From positions 868,001-932,000 of the forward strand of contig NZ_CP051302.1 of the NCBI RefSeq assembly GCF_024181405.1: a DNA stretch of 64,000 nt, in the 5' to 3' direction. Positions within the stretch are counted from its first letter, which is position 1; every line of letters starts with the position of its first letter. The translations under genes and the position numbers were made by a program. This DNA comes from Treponema denticola. GTDB taxonomy: Bacteria; Spirochaetota; Spirochaetia; Treponematales; Treponemataceae. Below, in pieces: positions 16,188 through 25,676 of this stretch. The notes beneath the pieces were generated by a model. That model saw nothing but the letters and a program-made list of their open reading frames with translations. It had not been told where the DNA came from and ran no database searches.

Positions 16188-17048
16188 TTACCTTAAAAGA
16201 GACATTACAAGCTGGCTGTTATTATTAGCCTGAGCGAGCATTGCAATACCGGTATTCGACAAAATTTGGTTCTTTGTATATTCTACCATCTGTTTTGCCA
16301 TGTCTGCATCTCGGATTCTTGACTCGGCAGCTTGGAGGTTTTCGGCAGCAATGTCGATACCGACAACAGTCAACTCCATTCTGTTCTGATATGCACCAAG
16401 ATCTGCTCTTTGCTTGTTGATCTTTTTAAGACCTTCATCGATTGTTCCAATGCTCATGTTTGCTGCATCGGCTGTTTCGATTGTCATGATTTTTTCATCA
16501 CCGACATTTCGGATACCGAGAGCTGCTGCCGACATTGTTCCAATGTATACGCGCATTCTCTGATCCATATTGGCACCGATGTGGAACCACATAGAACCGG
16601 TAACGGCATTTTCACCTGTTTCGCGTGCAAAACGGCCTGTAAGCATGTTCATACCGTTAAATTGAGCTGAACTTGCAATTCGGTCAACTTCTGCAACCAA
16701 CTGAGAAACTTCAACCTGAATCTGCATTCTGTCTTCGGCAGAGTAGATACCGTTTGAAGACTGAACAGCCAGCTCTCTGATTCTCTGCATGATGTCGGTT
16801 GTTTCCTGCAAATATGCTTCGGCTACTTGGATAAAGTTAATACCGTTTGAAGCGTTTGCAGAAGCTTGGTTTAAACCTCGAATCTGGCTTCTCATTTTCT
16901 CGGAAACTGCAAGACCGGAAGCGTCATCGCCTGCACGGTTAATGCGTAGACCGGATGAAAGTTTTTCGATGTCTTTACCGATGCGTACATTGGTAACACC
17001 CTGCGTTCTCTGTGCGAACATCGCACTCATGTTGTGATTGATAATCAT
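16188..17048 (-). CDS. flaB1: Periplasmic flagellar filament core protein FlaB (FlaB1-like)
   Basis: The 286-residue core flagellin has canonical ends ([69 protein letters not shown]). VEVSQL, the D1 segment linked to O-glycosylation in T. denticola, is at residues 112-117. The two flagellins in the window are very similar over D0/D1 and differ mainly around residues 140-190. The gene is upstream of flaB3 by 280 bases on the same strand, and is preceded by a sigma-28-like promoter, a structured leader and a strong AGGGAGGA ribosome site. Spirochaete flagella lie in the periplasm, although FlaB has no signal peptide because it is exported by the flagellar type III system. Confidence 0.93.
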   Translation of the reverse strand: MIINHNMSAMFAQRTQGVTNVRIGKDIEKLSSGLRINRAGDDASGLAVSEKMRSQIRGLNQASANASNGINFIQVAEAYLQETTDIMQRIRELAVQSSNGIYSAEDRMQIQVEVSQLVAEVDRIASSAQFNGMNMLTGRFARETGENAVTGSMWFHIGANMDQRMRVYIGTMSAAALGIRNVGDEKIMTIETADAANMSIGTIDEGLKKINKQRADLGAYQNRMELTVVGIDIAAENLQAAESRIRDADMAKQMVEYTKNQILSNTGIAMLAQANNNSQLVMSLLR

Positions 17049-17077
17049 AAGATATTCCTCCCTGGAATAATGTGTTT

Positions 17078-17097
17078 ACAAAGCATCCTTGCTTTGT
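17078..17097 (-). promoter_or_regulatory. Leader hairpin of flaB1 with AGGA loop (candidate CsrA site)
   Basis: On the mRNA strand ACAAAGCA-AGGA-TGCTTTGT forms a perfect 8-bp stem with a 4-base loop, 30-49 bases before the ATG. It contains CAAGGATG, identical to the core of the known high-affinity CsrA selection consensus (CARGGAUG). A second GGA pair lies in the Shine-Dalgarno about 15 bases upstream of the ATG, as in the B. subtilis hag leader. Regulation by CsrA is inferred. Confidence 0.6.
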
Positions 17098-17123
17098 TTT
17101 GAGGGCAGAAAACCCTCATTATC

Positions 17124-17153
17124 TATCTTCGGTTTTCTGTTTCTAAAACTTTA
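17124..17153 (-). promoter_or_regulatory. Sigma-28-like promoter of flaB1
   Basis: On the minus strand TAAAGTTT (17153-17146) is a perfect match to the flagellar sigma-28 -35 box. It is followed after 13 bases by CCGAAGATA (17132-17124), a partial match to the GCCGATAA -10 box with a spacer one or two bases longer than ideal. A long A/T-tract lies just upstream (17158-17184), which could act as an UP element. Confidence 0.6.
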
Positions 17154-17189
17154 GGCTTTTTTTAAAAAAAATTAAAAAAAAATGAGGTT

Positions 17190-17732
17190 TTAAGATTCAT
17201 CATCGATATCTGCCGGGTCTTTTAGTGCATTTGAATCAAAAAGACGGGAAAGCTCCCTTTCAGAATATCGTTTTGATATTGAAAAATTATCTCTTACAAT
17301 TTCAATAGTTTCTTTATCAAGTATCAGCTTTTTTTCGTCTCTAAGATATACCGCAAAATCTTCAAAAACGGAAAGGGGCAGCCAAGGAAAGGCTATTTCA
17401 AAAATATTAAACCATTGGCAATAGGGAAGGGTCGTTTCTTTATTTATAAGAATACCCTGATCTTTTAGTTTATCGCGTTCTTCAGGTTTCAGGGTGAACA
17501 TTTTTTGATTTAGCAGTTCGCAATACTCTTGAGTAGAAAAAAGGGCTCCTACCTTTCTTATCAAATCCATTTTATAAACTGATGGTATATCTGCTAAAAT
17601 AGATGCTGTCACTATGTTCATGCCTTCAGAGACAATTTCAAAAGGTTTTTTGTTCTCATTAGAGGCCAGCTCCATTGTACGTTTGATATCACCTTTTTCT
17701 AATAGCGGAAACAAAATTTCATCATTATTCAA
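17190..17732 (-). CDS. Unknown protein upstream of flaB1
   Basis: The 180-residue soluble protein is mostly helical and acidic, with no signal peptide (SNENKKPFEIVSEGMNIVTASILADIPSVYKMDLIRKVGALF; YCQWFNIFEIAFPWLPLSVFEDFAVYLRDEKK). I do not recognise a family. The start is a TTG at 17732 preceded by GGGAG at suitable distance. No in-frame ATG occurs near the N-terminus, which supports TTG. Its position between nrnA and flaB1 suggests but does not show a flagellar link. Confidence 0.6.
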   Translation of the reverse strand: MNNDEILFPLLEKGDIKRTMELASNENKKPFEIVSEGMNIVTASILADIPSVYKMDLIRKVGALFSTQEYCELLNQKMFTLKPEERDKLKDQGILINKETTLPYCQWFNIFEIAFPWLPLSVFEDFAVYLRDEKKLILDKETIEIVRDNFSISKRYSERELSRLFDSNALKDPADIDDES

Positions 17733-17802
17733 GACTATTCTCCCATAAAACTGTAATCATAAAGTATTCTATCACATTATTTAAAAAAAAACAATGTAAA
17801 AC

Positions 17803-18804
17803 TTACATTTGAGTTCCAAAGGCTTCAACAAACCTTGGAATTAAATCATCAAATTTCCCTTCTATGTACAAGCCTGAAGCCTGTTTATGTCCTCCGCCTC
17901 CAAATGATGAGGCAATCTTACTTACATCAATCTTATCTAAGGATCTAAAACCTACCGAACAGTGGCTTGGAGAGTCTTGCCGTACAATACAGATTGCCTC
18001 AACCCCTTCTATCGACTGAATCAATTGATACAAAATATCGGAATCCCTGCTTTCAAGGCCGAATTCCAGTAAATCATCATAAGTTTCATACGAAATAACA
18101 AGTCTTCCGTCATAATAGGTCTTCATTCTGTTTAGAATTCTGGAAATAAGGAGGCGTGATTCAAATTTTTTACCTCCGTTCATTTTCATAAAGGTTTGTT
18201 TTGGATTGGCTCCGGCTTCAATAAGACGGGATGCGTAAGCAAAGACCTCTGCGCTTCCTTCATCCAAATGTCTAAAAAATCCCGTATCCGTGCAAAGACC
18301 GAAAAAGAGGGCATCGGCTTCTTCTTTTGTAAGCTTTTCTCCCATTTTTTCAATTATTGACTGAATTAGATAGGTTGTAGAAGGGGCTTCCGGCATTATA
18401 AGAGAAGTATCCGATTTTTCGGTATTGGTAGCATGATGATCGATTATGATGTAATTAAAACCGCTGATAAGCTCTGCTATTTCACCTACACGGTCAAAGT
18501 TTGAACAGTCAAGGATTATAAGCCCTGTAGTTTTAGGATTTATTTTATCGGAAATTTCCAGCTTATCCGTAAAAAGATGTTCATATTCCTTTATTTCGGT
18601 ACGTTTAAAAGGTCCCGCCGACATTAAAATACAATTTTTATTTTTTCTCTTCAAAAAGAAAGACATTGCAAGGCAGCTTCCGATACAATCCCCATCGGGC
18701 TCTTTATGACCTGCAATTATAAAATTTTCATACGCATTTAAAAATCCCGATAATTTTTGGGGAATTAAAGGTTTCCCGATTGTTGAGCTGCTATTGTTAT
18801 GCAT
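17803..18804 (-). CDS. nrnA: DHH/DHHA1 phosphoesterase, NrnA-like
   Basis: The 333-residue protein has the DHH-family metal motifs in order: GHKEPDGDCIGSCLA (residues 32-46), GLIILDCSNFDRVGE, IIIDHHATN, ALFFGLCTDTGFFRH, and the DHHA1 substrate-binding motif SSFGGGGHKQASGL near the C-terminus. The length and the GGGGHKQASG ending fit bifunctional oligoribonuclease/pAp phosphatases, which degrade RNA 2-5 nucleotides long and recycle 3'-phosphoadenosine 5'-phosphate. The ribosome site TGAGGA lies about 6 bases upstream. Confidence 0.85.
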   Translation of the reverse strand: MHNNSSSTIGKPLIPQKLSGFLNAYENFIIAGHKEPDGDCIGSCLAMSFFLKRKNKNCILMSAGPFKRTEIKEYEHLFTDKLEISDKINPKTTGLIILDCSNFDRVGEIAELISGFNYIIIDHHATNTEKSDTSLIMPEAPSTTYLIQSIIEKMGEKLTKEEADALFFGLCTDTGFFRHLDEGSAEVFAYASRLIEAGANPKQTFMKMNGGKKFESRLLISRILNRMKTYYDGRLVISYETYDDLLEFGLESRDSDILYQLIQSIEGVEAICIVRQDSPSHCSVGFRSLDKIDVSKIASSFGGGGHKQASGLYIEGKFDDLIPRFVEAFGTQM

Positions 18805-18821
18805 GTATTCCTCATAAAATT

Positions 18822-18845
18822 CCTCTAAGATGTTTACCTTAGAGG
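18822..18845 (-). terminator. Hairpin between an unknown secreted gene and nrnA
   Basis: CCTCTAAG and CTTAGAGG form an 8-bp stem with an 8-base loop. On the minus strand it is followed by AATTTTATG, so any termination would be weak. It lies between the stop of the upstream gene at 18874 and the nrnA start. Confidence 0.45.
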
Positions 18846-18873
18846 ATATAAATAGCTTAGATTGTGTTGGATA

Positions 18874-19293
18874 TTAAAATTTTAGTTCAAGACTTTCTAC
18901 GCCGTCAAATTTACTGTCATATTCGCTTGGTGCTTTTAATGCGCCCCAGACCGAGCTTCCCAAATCTCTGGGAGCAGCTATTTTTATATGATCAAATTTT
19001 CCGTCTTTAAGATAAAAAGATAAATACGGATTAACTCTGGTGTTTACCAATTCCATTTTAGCTCGCCCGTCTTGGGGTTCAAGCCAAGATTTTGGAATAA
19101 AAACTTCTGCATGTTTTAATCCCGCTCTTCGGTAAATAACATAAAAGCCCTTTGAATGTGCAAATATTTTCAAAATTTGAACATTTACATAATAAACATC
19201 CGATTCATCGATCTTTTGTGAAAAAGCCGGGGCAATCGTAAAAAGGGAAAAAATTAAAACTAAAAAGACCAAGCTTAATATTGATTTCTTCAT
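18874..19293 (-). CDS. Small secreted protein of unknown function
   Basis: The 139-residue protein has a typical signal peptide (MKKSILSLVFLVLIFSLFTIAPAFS, cleavage likely after AFS at residue 25), giving a periplasmic protein of about 115 residues. The mature part is strand-rich (DVYYVNVQILKIFAHSKGFYVIYRRAGLKHAEVFIPKSWL) without a named motif. It is divergent from the gene at 19419. Confidence 0.65.
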   Translation of the reverse strand: MKKSILSLVFLVLIFSLFTIAPAFSQKIDESDVYYVNVQILKIFAHSKGFYVIYRRAGLKHAEVFIPKSWLEPQDGRAKMELVNTRVNPYLSFYLKDGKFDHIKIAAPRDLGSSVWGALKAPSEYDSKFDGVESLELKF

Positions 19294-19368
19294 ATATTCC
19301 TCCAGTTACCCCATTATACACATAAGTTATGAATTTTGCAAGCATAAAGGCGTAAAAATCTTACAATA

Positions 19369-19398
19369 TTGACAAAGACTTATAAAAAATGCTATTTT
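19369..19398 (+). promoter_or_regulatory. Sigma-70-type promoter for the acetyltransferase-like gene
   Basis: TTGACA (19369-19374), an 18-base spacer and TATTTT (19393-19398), 20 bases before the ATG at 19419. Confidence 0.55.
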
Positions 19399-19418
19399 GT
19401 TTCATCTAGGAATAAAAA

Positions 19419-20555
19419 ATGGATAAAATTAGTTTATTTGAAGTTAATAATTCGAAATTATTAAATGAATTTGCTCTTTTACCTTTTGAGCTTTATAAGA
19501 ATGATAGTTCATGGGTACCGCCTATTATAAGCGAATACAAAAAGTACGTGTCCGGAGCCGATAATTCTTTATGTGATGTAGGTCCTCACATAAAACTGAT
19601 TGCTCAGCTTGATGGCAAAACGGTTGGACGTATTTTGTACGGTATTGATGAGAAATTGAATGACTATAAAAAAATGAAGGTCGGTTACATTTCTCAATTT
19701 GAATGTATTGAAGACTATGCTGTTGCCGAAAAAATGCTTAATGCGGCAAAAGAATGGTTTTTACAAAAAGGTATGGATAGAATTAAAGGGCCTCTTTCTC
19801 TTCCGGGAGGGGAAGATAACCGCGGATTTATAACCGACAATTTTGAAACCCGTACCTATATAATGAATACCTATAACAAAAAATATTATAACGATTTTTT
19901 TATAAAATTCGGATTTGAAAAATATTGGGATTGTTATGCCTATCATGCCCGTTTTGATGATGTAGATGCAAGCCGCTATGTCCGTTTGGCCCCCTTGGTA
20001 GAAAAACGGTACGGCTTTCATGTAGATAATATAGATTTAAAAAATAATGTTGAGCGTGAGGCCGGCGATATTCATTCAATCCTCCTTAATTCCGAGCCGG
20101 AAGAGTGGGAAGACTTTATGCCTATGTCCCGCAAAGAAATAGATATGGTTGTAAAACAGCTTATTTCATTTGCAGATGAAGAATTGATTTTTATTGCAAG
20201 GAGCAATGAGGGCAAGCCTATCGGGTTTAATGTTACCCTTCCTGACTATAACGATGTATTAAAACACCTTAAAGGAAAACTTTTCCCGTTCGGTATCTTT
20301 AAATTCCTTTATTACAAGCGTAAGATGAAGCGTCTTAGAACATTTGTTCTATTTGTTGATCCTAAATATCATAATAAAGGTGTTTCAGCAGCTATTTATT
20401 CCCGTCTTTACCAAGCGGCTATAAAAAAAGGCTATCTGGAAGGCGAAGGTTCCACTATTTGGGAGTACAATATTCCTATGATTACAGATATTGAGAAAAC
20501 AGGAGCAAAAAGGGATATAGTTTATAGAATTTATCAATATCATTTAAACCGATAA
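19419..20555 (+). CDS. GNAT-fold acetyltransferase-like protein
   Basis: The 378-residue cytoplasmic protein resembles the family of long GNAT-like proteins with an N-terminal FALLPFELYKNDSSWVPP segment. The GNAT core follows (VGRILYGIDEKLNDYKKMKVGYISQFECIED, then AKEWFLQKGMDRIKGPLSLPGGEDNRGFI). A C-terminal half contains FVLFVDPKYHNKGVSAAIYSRLYQAAIKKGY, a second acetyl-CoA-binding-like segment. The substrate is unknown. It is transcribed alone, with its own promoter and an AGGA ribosome site. Assignment to a superfamily is reasonably sure; function is not. Confidence 0.65.
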   Translation: MDKISLFEVNNSKLLNEFALLPFELYKNDSSWVPPIISEYKKYVSGADNSLCDVGPHIKLIAQLDGKTVGRILYGIDEKLNDYKKMKVGYISQFECIEDYAVAEKMLNAAKEWFLQKGMDRIKGPLSLPGGEDNRGFITDNFETRTYIMNTYNKKYYNDFFIKFGFEKYWDCYAYHARFDDVDASRYVRLAPLVEKRYGFHVDNIDLKNNVEREAGDIHSILLNSEPEEWEDFMPMSRKEIDMVVKQLISFADEELIFIARSNEGKPIGFNVTLPDYNDVLKHLKGKLFPFGIFKFLYYKRKMKRLRTFVLFVDPKYHNKGVSAAIYSRLYQAAIKKGYLEGEGSTIWEYNIPMITDIEKTGAKRDIVYRIYQYHLNR

Positions 20556-20596
20556 TGTATTATTGATATTGTTTGCTCTTTCTAACCGTAAACGGC

Positions 20597-20625
20597 TTTA
20601 CATAAAATATAAATAGTATTATACT
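20597..20625 (+). promoter_or_regulatory. Sigma-70-type promoter of the aminopeptidase gene
   Basis: TTTACA (20597-20602), 17 bases, TATACT (20620-20625), about 30 bases upstream of the chosen ATG. Confidence 0.6.
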
Positions 20626-20656
20626 CAATATAAAATAAATCTTTAGGATGGTTTAT

Positions 20657-22414
20657 ATGACTGTAAATGATAGAATTGCCGCTTTAAGGCAAAAAATGAA
20701 AGAGCATTCTTTAAGTGCTTATTTAATTCCGTCCTCTGATCCCCATCAGAGTGAATATTTACCTGAAAACTATAAAACACGGGAGTTTATCTCAGGTTTT
20801 ACAGGTTCGGCAGGAACTGTCCTTGTTACAAAGGATAAGGCTATTTTATGGACTGACGGCCGGTATTTTCTTCAGGCTGAAAAACAGCTTAAAGGTTCGG
20901 TTGTTGAACTTTATAAAATGCTTGAACCCGGTGTTCCTACCATAAACGAGTTTTTAAAATCCGGCTTAAAATCGGGTGAAAAACTTGGAATGGACGGTAA
21001 GGTTGTTTCCGTTTCAGGCTTTGATTCCATGGAAAAAGAGCTTGAAGGTATCGAACTTGTTACTAATCTCGACCTAATAGGCGAAATATGGGAAAACCGT
21101 CCTCAGGCAGTTTTAAGCAAGGCTTTTATACTCGATGAAAAATACACGGGAAAATCTGCAAAAGAAAAGATTGAAGAAGTCCGCTCAATGCTTGCCGAAA
21201 AAAAGGCCGATTCTACGGTTATCGGTGCCCTCGAAGACGTCTGTTATCTTTTTAATGTCCGAGGAAGAGATATAAGATGCAATCCCGTAGTTACTGCGTA
21301 TGCGCTGGTAGATAAAGCAAGAGCCGTTATTTTTATTTCCGATAAGCAATTAACTGATGATGTTAAGTCATACTTTGCTTCACAAGGTATTACGGTGATG
21401 GGATATGAAGACATATTTGCAGAAGCAAAAAATCTTAAAGGAACTGTTTACATAGACCCTTCAAGAACAAATGTTTATCTATACAACCAAATAAAAGCTA
21501 AAACCGAAAAGGGGTTAAACTTAACCTCAACTCTTAAAGCAATAAAAAATGAAGTTGAACTTAAAAACTTCGATTATGCTATGGAAAAAGACGGCGCTGC
21601 AATGGTAAAAATCCTAAAATGGGTAGAAGAAAATGCCGGAAAGGGTATTACCGAATGGGATGTAAGCGAACAACTCTTAAAATTCCGTGCCGAAGGAAAG
21701 GATTTTTTTGAGGAGAGCTTTGAAACTATTGCAGGTTATGGTCCTAACGGTGCCATAATCCATTATTCTCCTTCATCTTCAAATTCTGCAAAGCTTGAAG
21801 CTAAAAGTTTCTTGCTTTTGGACAGCGGCGGTCAGTACCTAAACGGCACGACTGATATTACTCGAACCATTAAACTTGGAGAACTTACCGAGCAGGAAAA
21901 AACGGATTATACCCTTGTTTTAAAAGCTCATATTGCTCTTGCAAGGGCTAAATTTAAGGCCGGAACCACAGGCTATGCAATAGATACCATCCCTAGAGAG
22001 CATCTTTGGGCTTATGGAAGGGATTATAAACATGGTACGGGTCACGGTGTAGGTTATGTTCTTTCAGTTCATGAGGGACCTCAATCTATTTCAGGCAAGT
22101 ATCTTGATGTTCCGGTGAAGCTCGGTATGGTAACATCTAATGAGCCCGGCCTTTATGTTGCCGGAAGTCACGGTATCCGCATTGAAAGCCTTGTTGTTAC
22201 CACCGAATTTAAAACAACCGAAGACGGAGAATTCTATCAGTTTAAAACAATAACTCTTTGTCCAATTGATACAAGACCTATTGTTCCCGGAATTCTATCG
22301 GATGAGGATATCAAATGGCTCAATGAGTATCACAAAGAGGTCTGTGAAAGGCTGATGCCTTATTTGGATGAAGAGCATAAAGCTTTCTTAAAAGAAAGAA
22401 CAAAGGCAATTTAA
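20657..22414 (+). CDS. Xaa-Pro aminopeptidase (M24B family)
   Basis: This long aminopeptidase P (585 residues) removes N-terminal residues preceding proline. The N-terminal creatinase-like domains start MTVNDRIAALRQKMKEHSLSAYLIPSSDPHQSEYLPE and include SGFTGSAGTVLVTKDKAILWTDGRYF. The pita-bread catalytic domain carries the metal ligands in LLLDSGGQYLNGTTDITRT (two Asp), HGTGHGVGYVLSVHEGP (His), TSNEPGLY (Glu) and GIRIESLV (Glu). The length matches the three-domain eukaryote-like APP form common in spirochaetes. The ATG at 20657 is preferred over that at 20648 because the AGGATGG ribosome site abuts the earlier ATG but sits at good spacing from the later one. Confidence 0.9.
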   Translation: MTVNDRIAALRQKMKEHSLSAYLIPSSDPHQSEYLPENYKTREFISGFTGSAGTVLVTKDKAILWTDGRYFLQAEKQLKGSVVELYKMLEPGVPTINEFLKSGLKSGEKLGMDGKVVSVSGFDSMEKELEGIELVTNLDLIGEIWENRPQAVLSKAFILDEKYTGKSAKEKIEEVRSMLAEKKADSTVIGALEDVCYLFNVRGRDIRCNPVVTAYALVDKARAVIFISDKQLTDDVKSYFASQGITVMGYEDIFAEAKNLKGTVYIDPSRTNVYLYNQIKAKTEKGLNLTSTLKAIKNEVELKNFDYAMEKDGAAMVKILKWVEENAGKGITEWDVSEQLLKFRAEGKDFFEESFETIAGYGPNGAIIHYSPSSSNSAKLEAKSFLLLDSGGQYLNGTTDITRTIKLGELTEQEKTDYTLVLKAHIALARAKFKAGTTGYAIDTIPREHLWAYGRDYKHGTGHGVGYVLSVHEGPQSISGKYLDVPVKLGMVTSNEPGLYVAGSHGIRIESLVVTTEFKTTEDGEFYQFKTITLCPIDTRPIVPGILSDEDIKWLNEYHKEVCERLMPYLDEEHKAFLKERTKAI

Positions 22415-22454
22415 CCGATAAAAATGTTTTAAACAAAAAAAATCATTTTTTTAC

Positions 22455-22483
22455 TCGACAAAGTATGAAAAATGAGGTACAAT
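22455..22483 (+). promoter_or_regulatory. Probable promoter for the small zinc-ribbon gene
   Basis: TCGACA (22455-22460), 17 bases, TACAAT (22478-22483), followed 38 bases later by the ATG at 22521 with an AAGGAG site. Confidence 0.5.
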
Positions 22484-22520
22484 GATATATACTGATATAA
22501 ACAAAGTAAGGAGTATTATT

Positions 22521-22745
22521 ATGAAAACTTTAAATTGTGATATTTGTAGAAAAGAGCTGGTAAATCCTATTACCGGAAGGACTTACTGGCATATCCGCGA
22601 ATATGACGTATGCGAAGCTTGCAAGGATGCTATTGAGTTTAAGCTAAGGCCTGTAGTCCGCAAGCATTTTCCATATTCTCAAGACTGGTATGAGCATGAG
22701 TTCATAGCCTTGATTGAAAAAGGTATTGCTGCAAGGCGCCCATAA
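22521..22745 (+). CDS. Small protein with two CxxC pairs (zinc-ribbon-like)
   Basis: The 74-residue protein begins MKTLNCDICRKELVNPITGRTYWHIREYDVCEACKD: two CxxC pairs 24 residues apart, probably holding one zinc ion. The rest is a basic/aromatic helix (FKLRPVVRKHFPYSQDWYEHEFIALIEKG). The AAGGAG ribosome site 7 bases before the ATG at 22521 decides the start; the frame extends upstream to 22482 without support. A strong terminator follows, so it is monocistronic. Function unknown. Confidence 0.75.
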   Translation: MKTLNCDICRKELVNPITGRTYWHIREYDVCEACKDAIEFKLRPVVRKHFPYSQDWYEHEFIALIEKGIAARRP

Positions 22746-22757
22746 GAGACTATGGTT

Positions 22758-22797
22758 AAAAAAAGACCCGATATGTGATCGGGTCTTTTTTTTCATG
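22758..22797 (+). terminator. Intrinsic terminator after the zinc-ribbon gene
   Basis: AAAAAGACCCGAT pairs with ATCGGGTCTTTTT around a 5-base loop and runs into a T-tract. Confidence 0.9.
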
Positions 22798-22803
22798 GCT
22801 CCA

Positions 22804-22832
22804 TTGACATATTTTGTCTTTTTGTGTAATAT
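22804..22832 (+). promoter_or_regulatory. Sigma-70 promoter of the yebC-like gene
   Basis: A perfect TTGACA (22804-22809), 17-base spacer, TAATAT (22827-22832). Confidence 0.65.
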
Positions 22833-22871
22833 TAAAATCTATTTTTTTTAGAAAGAGAGTAAGGAGTTTTC

Positions 22872-23615
22872 ATGTCAGGACATAGTAAATGGGCGACAAT
22901 TAAACATGCCAAGGGCGCAGCTGATGCTAAAAGAGGTCAGCTGTTTACTAAATTTATCAAAGAAATTTCAATTGCTGCAAAAATGGGAGGCGGAGATCCG
23001 GCCACTAACCCAAGACTTAGAACAGCTGTTTTAAAAGCTCGTGCTGCAAACATGCCTAAAGACAACATAGAAAGAGCAATTAAGAAGGGTACCGGAGAGC
23101 TTGGAGCTGTAAACTATGAGGAGCTTTTGTACGAAGGCTACGGCCCCGGCGGGGTTGCCGTTTTGGTTGAAGTTTTAACGGACAATAAAAACAGAACAGC
23201 CGCCAGTGTTCGAAATATTTTTACAAAGAGCGGCGGAAACTTGGGTGCAACAGGTTCCGTAGCTTATATGTTTAACCGAAAAGGTGTTATAGAGTATGAT
23301 GCCGAGGTGGTCAGTGAAGAAGCAATTATGGAAGCTGCTCTTGAGGCAGGAGCCGAAGATATTGCAACTGAAGACGGTGTTATTACCGTAACAACCGATC
23401 CCAACGACTTTGCTTCGGTTCTTGAAGCTTTACAGGAAAAAGGCTTTGAATCCGTATCTGCTGCCGTATCGATGGTTCCCGATACCTATGTAGCCTTGGA
23501 TGCCGATACAACTCAAAAAGCCTTAAAGATGATCGATAAGTTGGAAGAAGATGATGATGTTCAGACCGTTTCCTCAAATATCGAAATCCCCGAAGGTTTT
23601 GAAATGCCGGAATAA
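22872..23615 (+). CDS. YebC/PmpR/TACO1 family protein
   Basis: The 247-residue protein starts [32 protein letters not shown], the invariant YebC N-terminus, and has [30 protein letters not shown] and [39 protein letters not shown]. Family members are described as DNA-binding regulators (PmpR), and more recently as factors easing translation of proline stretches. Which applies here cannot be told from sequence. It has its own promoter, an AAGGAG site and a terminator. Confidence 0.93.
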   Translation: MSGHSKWATIKHAKGAADAKRGQLFTKFIKEISIAAKMGGGDPATNPRLRTAVLKARAANMPKDNIERAIKKGTGELGAVNYEELLYEGYGPGGVAVLVEVLTDNKNRTAASVRNIFTKSGGNLGATGSVAYMFNRKGVIEYDAEVVSEEAIMEAALEAGAEDIATEDGVITVTTDPNDFASVLEALQEKGFESVSAAVSMVPDTYVALDADTTQKALKMIDKLEEDDDVQTVSSNIEIPEGFEMPE

Positions 23616-23636
23616 GGTTTAAAAACTTTTTATAAG

Positions 23637-23677
23637 AAAAGCCCTTGCAGTTTTTGCTTAAGCTGCAAGGGCTTTTT
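23637..23677 (+). terminator. Intrinsic terminator after yebC
   Basis: AAGCCCTTGCAG and CTGCAAGGGCTT form a 12-bp stem, followed by TTTTT. It may also serve the convergent gap gene, since the opposite strand carries an A/T-rich flank. Confidence 0.88.
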
Positions 23678-23697
23678 CATTTTACTTAAATCAAATT

Positions 23698-24803
<1,106 letters not shown>

Positions 24804-24833
24804 CTTTATTTAAGCTCATTTTGTTTAGGTGCT

Positions 24834-25676
24834 TTAGTTAAAGTTTAACACAATACCGGCTTCAGCATTGAAAAAAAACTTTTCTACCCGTTTGCCTGCA
24901 TTTGTTAAAGAAAAAGAAAATACCGAAGCTCCAAAATTAACAAACCACTCAATATCGTTCGAAACAGAATGACTTATTCCTGTTTCCAATACGATATCGG
25001 CTATTTTTTCATTTAGTGATCCTGTCTTTTGAAAATGATTTACTCTATAAATTATATTTAAGGGGATTCTTATTCCCGACGGTTTTGAATATGATACCGT
25101 ATAAAATCCTATATCGGATATTGAAATATGCGTTTCGTCCGGATTTTCAACAATACTTTTGTTTTTTTGACTCAACTTTATGGATGCAATTATGTTTGGA
25201 AATCTCCAGCCCAAATCAAAGTATCCGTCTTGAAGATATACGTTTTTGGTTTTTACCGATGCCAAGGGAATCGAGAAGTTTGTATCCAATGACGTAAAAA
25301 ATCCTATCGGCAATTTAAAGGATAAGGATGTCCCTAAACCCGGCTGAAAGATTGTACTTACATTTTGATTGTCAAATCCTGCATTCAATACACTTAAAGT
25401 CGGTCCTATAGAGATATCTATCATTTCGGTTGCATAAGCTATTCTTCCCCAAATTACGTTTCCTATACCCGGATGTCTTTGAACGGCTAATTTTCCGTTT
25501 ACATTTTTACCCAGATCTTCATTTAAAATCAACTTAAAGCCAAAGTCAGGTATTTTTCCTGTATAACCCTTTGAGTCAAAGGGCGTGTTTCCCACGTTTA
25601 TAGATGTCGTAACATCAAGAGAAAACAAAATACTCACGCATGTAAAAAAAACCAAAACACTCAGTATCTTTTTCAT
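24834..25676 (-). CDS. Secreted, strand-rich protein, probable outer-membrane barrel
   Basis: The 280-residue protein has a signal peptide (MKKILSVLVFFTCVSILFSLD, cleavage near residue 20) and a mature part built of alternating hydrophobic strands with aromatic ends, closing with FFNAEAGIVLNFN. A terminal aromatic or Asn after a strand is a common outer-membrane signature. No family is recognised. The ATG overlaps the stop of the upstream gene by one base (TAATG), so both are co-translated and may be paralogous or form a pair. Confidence 0.6.
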   Translation of the reverse strand: MKKILSVLVFFTCVSILFSLDVTTSINVGNTPFDSKGYTGKIPDFGFKLILNEDLGKNVNGKLAVQRHPGIGNVIWGRIAYATEMIDISIGPTLSVLNAGFDNQNVSTIFQPGLGTSLSFKLPIGFFTSLDTNFSIPLASVKTKNVYLQDGYFDLGWRFPNIIASIKLSQKNKSIVENPDETHISISDIGFYTVSYSKPSGIRIPLNIIYRVNHFQKTGSLNEKIADIVLETGISHSVSNDIEWFVNFGASVFSFSLTNAGKRVEKFFFNAEAGIVLNFN

